Source: Spirochaetaceae bacterium
GTDB lineage: Bacteria > Spirochaetota > Spirochaetia > Treponematales > Breznakiellaceae
Length of the DNA stretch: 15,652 nt
Assembly (NCBI GenBank): GCA_031269165.1
Contig: JAISZQ010000143.1
Location: forward strand, 1-15,652
Direction of reading: 5' to 3'
Shown here: positions 12,768 to 15,652 of the stretch, in pieces
Numbering within the stretch: the first letter of the stretch is position 1
Layout of the letters: each line of letters starts with the position of its first letter
The notes under the pieces: generated by a model
Database searches by the model: none
Told to the model about the DNA's origin: nothing
Seen by the model: the letters and a program-made list of their open reading frames with translations, nothing else
Program-made: the position numbers and the translations under genes

Positions 12768-13777
12768 TTTGCGCCTCCCGCCGCCACGGCTTTTGGTTTC
12801 GGCTTCCAGCCATACTTTTTATGGAGGATTTTGTTCAGATGGGGCGTTGCCGCGTTCATGATGAGGATCGAGTACATCACCCCTTCGGGATACGAGCCAA
12901 ACGTGCGGATGAGCACCGTGATGATACCGCAGCCTATGCCGAAGATGATCTTGCCCGTTTCGGTAACCGGGGCGCTCACATAGTCGGTCGCCATGAAGAC
13001 CGCGCCGAAGAGGAGGCCGCCTGTGAGAATGCCGTACACCGGGTCAAGCCCCAAGATGGCCGACAGGATGAAGGCCGAGCCGATCATCGCAAGCGGCGCG
13101 CGGAGGTCAATGGTCTTCGTCAGCGCGAGGAATATTCCCCCGATAAGGATGAGCAGCGCCGAGGTCTCGCCGATGCTTCCCGCATGGTTGCCTAAAAAGA
13201 GGCGGAGCCACATTGCGCCGTCCCCCGCGGTAAGCCCCTGCCGGATAAAGTCTTCCAGCGCGGGGTTGTCGGCGCCCAGCTTGATCACCGAGAGCGGGGT
13301 CGCGGCGCTTACCGCGTCCGCCCCCGGCGCGACCCACGAGGTGAGCGCGGCGGGAAAACTCGTCAGCAGGAAGGCGCGTCCGATCAGGGCCGGGTTAAAC
13401 ACGTTCGCGCCGAGCCCGCCGAAAAATTCTTTTGCCACGACGACGGCAAAGACCGCGCCGAGAGCGACCATCCAGAGCGGGAGTCCCGGCGGCAACACAA
13501 GCGCGAGCAGGAGCCCGGTTACCGCCGCCGAGAGATCGCGCACCCGCGCCTCACGCTTGGTTATAAGCCGGAACGCGGCCTCGGCGACTTCTGCCGACAC
13601 AACCGACACCAGCACGACGAGGAGCGCGTGCCATCCATAGAGCGCGATCCCCAAAACCGTTACCGGCGCGAGCGCGACAAGCACATTCCGCATCAAGCCT
13701 TGCGCGTTTGCCGGATTCACGATATGCGGGCTCGACGCCAGAAACAATAACTTTTGTTCTTTTTGTCCTTCTGCCAT
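12764..13777 (-). CDS. rnfD: Rnf complex membrane subunit RnfD
   Basis: Polytopic membrane subunit (RnfD/NqrB family), 337 residues and about ten transmembrane helices, part of the ion-translocating core with covalent FMN. Motifs include SPHIVNPANAQGLMRNVLVAL (15-35), FGGLGANVFNPALIGRAF (119-136), AVSAATPL with the probable FMN acceptor Thr160, and FMATDYVSAPVTETGKIIFG near the C-terminus. As in RnfG, the flavinylation motif has Ala for the usual Gly (S-A-A-T). The ATG at 13777 has GAGGAAG upstream and lies 6 nt after rnfC. The tail KPKPKAVAAGGAK is basic and probably cytoplasmic. Whether this Rnf moves Na+ or H+ cannot be read from the sequence. Confidence 0.95.
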   Translation of the reverse strand: MAEGQKEQKLLFLASSPHIVNPANAQGLMRNVLVALAPVTVLGIALYGWHALLVVLVSVVSAEVAEAAFRLITKREARVRDLSAAVTGLLLALVLPPGLPLWMVALGAVFAVVVAKEFFGGLGANVFNPALIGRAFLLTSFPAALTSWVAPGADAVSAATPLSVIKLGADNPALEDFIRQGLTAGDGAMWLRLFLGNHAGSIGETSALLILIGGIFLALTKTIDLRAPLAMIGSAFILSAILGLDPVYGILTGGLLFGAVFMATDYVSAPVTETGKIIFGIGCGIITVLIRTFGSYPEGVMYSILIMNAATPHLNKILHKKYGWKPKPKAVAAGGAK

Positions 13778-13783
13778 ACTTCC

Positions 13784-15145
13784 TCACTTCTGAGCCGCAG
13801 CCTGCGCCGCCGCTTGCTTCATGCGGAGTTTTGCCTTGCCGATGCGGAAACGCTGAACCAGTTTTATCCGTGCGGGACACATATAGGTACACGCGCCGCA
13901 CTCGATACAATCCAAGAGCCCTATCCGCACCGCCTCGTCCACGTCGTCCGTATCCAGCGCGTTGCTCATCAGCACGGGGAAGAGCTTCATGCTACAGTTG
14001 CGGACACAACGCCCGCACCGAATACAGGCGCCTTCCGGGTCGGCGGTGGTTTCATCGGCGGTCATGTAGACGATGCCCGACGTGTTCTTCTGAATCGGCA
14101 CGTTGTCGCTGGGGATCGCAAACCCCATCATCGGGCCGCCGGCGAGAATCTTCGCCAAGTTGTTATAGTCAATGGCAAGAAAATCGGGCGGCAGACCGGC
14201 AAGAACCGTACCGATGGGCGCGACAATGTTTCGGGGATGACCGCATGCGCCCCCTGAAACGGTAAGGCCGCGCTCGATGAGGGGCCGCCCGTCAAACGCC
14301 TCGGCGATGGCAATGAGACTCCCCACGTTTTGCACGATACAGTGCGCGTCTCCGGGAAGGCCGCCCGAAGGCACCTCCCGCCCGGTAAGTGCCGTGATGA
14401 GCAGCTTCTCGCCGCCCTGGGGATAGCGCGTCCGGCAGAGCCCCACCGTGATCTCGCCCGGATAGCCCGCCTTCCGCGCCTTTTCCTCGATGACCGGCAC
14501 GAGATGCGCCTTGTTGTCCTCGAGGCCGATGATCGCCTTCTTGACCCCGGTGATCTTCATCACGATGGCAAGCCCCCGGATAATCACGTCCGTCTTGCCC
14601 TCAAGCGCCGCCTCGTCCGTGGTCAGGTAGGGCTCACACTCCGCGCCGTCCGCGATGATCGTGTCAATCGTCTGACGAGGAGGCACGTTGAGCTTCACGT
14701 GGGTGGGAAACCCCGCCCCGCCCATGCCGACAACGCCCGCCTCGCGGATACGGGCAAGCGCCTCCTCCTTAGTACACTGAAAGGGATCGAGCGGCTCCAT
14801 GAAGGCCGTATCGTGCCAGCTTGCCTCGCTGCCGTCTCCTTCGATGATGATACACGGCCCCTCGGCGTTGTTCGTCTGAGCGCGTACTTCGATTTTCTTT
14901 ACCACCCCCGCAATCGACGCGTGAACCGGCGCGCTCATCGGACTTGGCCCCGCCGCATCCGCAATTTTCTGTCCCCGCTTCACCGTGTCGCCGACCGCGA
15001 CAATCGCCTTGTTCGGCGCGCCCAGATGCTGGTTGACCGGTATGACCACCTGCGTCGGGATAGGCACCGTCTCCGCCGGCTTTCCCTCGGTCGCGCCCTT
15101 GCGCCCCGGAATCTTAAGCCCGCGTTTGAATGTACTCACTATCAT
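13784..15145 (-). CDS. rnfC: Rnf complex NADH-binding iron-sulfur subunit RnfC
   Basis: Peripheral cytoplasmic subunit that exchanges electrons with NAD(H); 453 residues. I set the start at ATG 15145 because GGAAGAGG lies 4 nt upstream and MIVSTFKRGLKIPGRK is the normal RnfC opening; the longer frame to 15193 would begin in the promoter region. In order: a lipoyl-like N-terminal domain (~28-105), the nucleotide/FMN-binding loop VVGMGGAGFPTHVKL (138-152), GAECEPY (168-173), an SLBB-like region (~300-345), and two 4Fe-4S motifs, C374-x2-C-x2-C-x3-C384 and C413-x2-C-x2-C-x3-C423 followed by Pro. Two clusters separate it from NqrA. It is the first gene of the operon, with its own promoter. It lacks the long repeat-rich C-terminus of proteobacterial RnfC. 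Confidence 0.96.
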   Translation of the reverse strand: MIVSTFKRGLKIPGRKGATEGKPAETVPIPTQVVIPVNQHLGAPNKAIVAVGDTVKRGQKIADAAGPSPMSAPVHASIAGVVKKIEVRAQTNNAEGPCIIIEGDGSEASWHDTAFMEPLDPFQCTKEEALARIREAGVVGMGGAGFPTHVKLNVPPRQTIDTIIADGAECEPYLTTDEAALEGKTDVIIRGLAIVMKITGVKKAIIGLEDNKAHLVPVIEEKARKAGYPGEITVGLCRTRYPQGGEKLLITALTGREVPSGGLPGDAHCIVQNVGSLIAIAEAFDGRPLIERGLTVSGGACGHPRNIVAPIGTVLAGLPPDFLAIDYNNLAKILAGGPMMGFAIPSDNVPIQKNTSGIVYMTADETTADPEGACIRCGRCVRNCSMKLFPVLMSNALDTDDVDEAVRIGLLDCIECGACTYMCPARIKLVQRFRIGKAKLRMKQAAAQAAAQK

Positions 15146-15290
15146 AAGACCTCTTCCTTGCGGAACACAACGCCCGCAAAATCGCTTCTTCATGATTATC
15201 TACCCATTCTTGTATAAGGTCAAGATTACACGGCGGCTCGCTATGCCGCCGGAGACGCCGCCTGAGCAGGGGTTCGTTGATCAATTCCAC
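15114..15290 (-). CDS. Possible small or remnant ORF across the rnfC leader
   Basis: From GTG at 15290 to TAA at 15114-15116 the minus strand reads 58 residues, including PPCNLDLIQEWVDNHEEAIL and RALCSARKRSYDSEYIQ, which has a protein-like composition. The same frame stays open upstream for 14 more codons to a TGA. No ATG exists, the ribosome site is poor, it overlaps the rnfC start by 32 nt and it spans the promoter. It may be a decayed end of a lost upstream gene, or chance. I recognise no family. Confidence 0.22.
   Translation of the reverse strand: MELINEPLLRRRLRRHSEPPCNLDLIQEWVDNHEEAILRALCSARKRSYDSEYIQTRA
15195..15223 (-). promoter_or_regulatory. Sigma70-type promoter of the rnfCDGEA operon
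   Basis: On the minus strand TTGACC (15218-15223) and GATAAT (15195-15200) are spaced 17 nt apart, each one mismatch from consensus. Predicted transcription start is ~15188, giving a leader of about 43 nt before the rnfC ATG with the GGAAGAGG ribosome site. Confidence 0.75.
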
Positions 15291-15359
15291 GCCCTTATCG
15301 TACTGCTCCTTAAGTGTCTGTTCAAAATCTCAGCAAAAAGGGGGTGCGCGCGGTGCGCG

Positions 15360-15392
15360 AATGGATAATGGTAAATGGAGAATGGAAAATTG
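15360..15392. repeat. AATGG heptad repeat
   Basis: ATAATGG, TAAATGG, AGAATGG and AAAATTGG follow one another at 7-8 bp spacing. It is a short degenerate tandem repeat next to the truncated MITE-like copy. Confidence 0.6.
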
Positions 15393-15399
15393 GAGGAAG

Positions 15400-15520
15400 C
15401 ACGGATTGCGCGGAGGAAGCGGATTTTCACGGATTTAATCCGCCCGATCCGTGTTAATCCGCATCGCCCTATAGCGCAATCCGCGGACCTTTCTTTTCTT
15501 TTTGCTTAAGTTGTTGACAG
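15400..15520. mobile_element. Second MITE-like copy, left end lost
   Basis: The right ~100 bp align with the element at 10381-10518: GCGGATTTTCACGGATT, TTAATCCGC, ATCGCCCTAT, GCGCAATCCGCGGACC, TTTCTTTTC and the terminal CTTAAGTTGTTGACAG (15505-15520). The left 18-bp terminus is absent and replaced by unrelated sequence, although CGGATTGCG (15402-15410) still pairs with CGCAATCCG (15475-15483). It is therefore probably immobile. Confidence 0.75.
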
Positions 15521-15550
15521 GGGGAAGTCTCCCACTGTCAACAACTTAAG
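15505..15550. repeat. Hairpin formed by abutting element ends
   Basis: CTTAAGTTGTTGACAG (15505-15520) and CTGTCAACAACTTAAG (15535-15550) are exact inverses around 14 nt, inside which GGGA and TCCC also pair. Right and left termini of two copies face each other, giving a stable stem of about 20 bp. Confidence 0.85.
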
Positions 15551-15652
15551 CCAATGGAATATAAGAGTGGTCAACGGATCACACAGATTTTTAGTTTTTT
15601 TGTCCGCGAATGTACGCGAATGTGCGCCGGACATGGCGTTGCGAATACGCGC
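15534..15652. mobile_element. Third MITE-like copy, left end (runs off window)
   Basis: It starts with ACTGTCAACAACTTAAG and reaches TTGTCCGCGAATGTACGCG, comparable to TTGTCCGCGGATTGACGCG in the first copy, after ~50 bp of extra unrelated sequence. CGCGAATG-type units recur every ~10 bp. The right end is outside the window. Confidence 0.55.

Overview
This window looks like chromosome from a treponeme-like spirochaete. That is inferred from an adjacent bamA-skp pair, a large lipoprotein with a permissive spirochaete-style lipobox (Phe at -3), an rnfCDGEA cluster, and a heavy load of short palindromic repeats. The gene-rich part is GC-rich, while the first ~950 bases are clearly AT-rich. Every gene I can support is on the minus strand, so transcription runs from high to low coordinates. 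Species cannot be settled from this sequence alone.

Right to left. (1) 15.1-15.65 kb: a non-coding, repeat-rich upstream region with two back-to-back copies of a short inverted-repeat element, then a near-consensus promoter for rnfC. (2) 15.15-10.95 kb: rnfC-D-G-E-A, tightly packed (4-nt overlaps, 0-6 nt gaps), encoding most of a membrane ferredoxin:NAD+ oxidoreductase. rnfB, the ferredoxin-side Fe-S subunit that often follows rnfA, is absent. (3) 10.95-10.16 kb: in its place lies a hairpin-dense segment and a decayed second copy of the rnfA 3' end, interrupted by a 138-bp MITE-like element with an 18-bp terminal inverted repeat and a perfect 10-bp target duplication. (4) 10.16-5.8 kb: an overlapping three-gene unit of lipoprotein, outer-membrane barrel-like protein and RlmM-like 2'-O-methyltransferase. 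Its strong promoter would start the transcript at the ATG itself, so the mRNA may be leaderless. (5) 5.65-2.43 kb: bamA and skp, the outer-membrane protein assembly machinery, followed by a degenerate duplicate of the skp 3' end. (6) 2.05-0.96 kb: aroB of the shikimate pathway. (7) 0.94-0 kb: an AT-rich foreign-looking segment with a GNAT acetyltransferase pseudogene (two in-frame stops), an attC-like palindrome directly after its stop, and a mazEF toxin-antitoxin pair whose toxin runs off the window edge. This order resembles relic integron gene cassettes.

The most interesting material lies between the genes. Two unrelated genes (skp and rnfA) each have a partial, decayed copy of their own 3' end just downstream. 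A repeat built on GTTTTGGAACAG recurs between genes and inside the 5' coding region of the outer-membrane protein. A run of small hairpins lies in frame within the N-terminal leader of BamA. The MITE-like element shows a clean insertion footprint.
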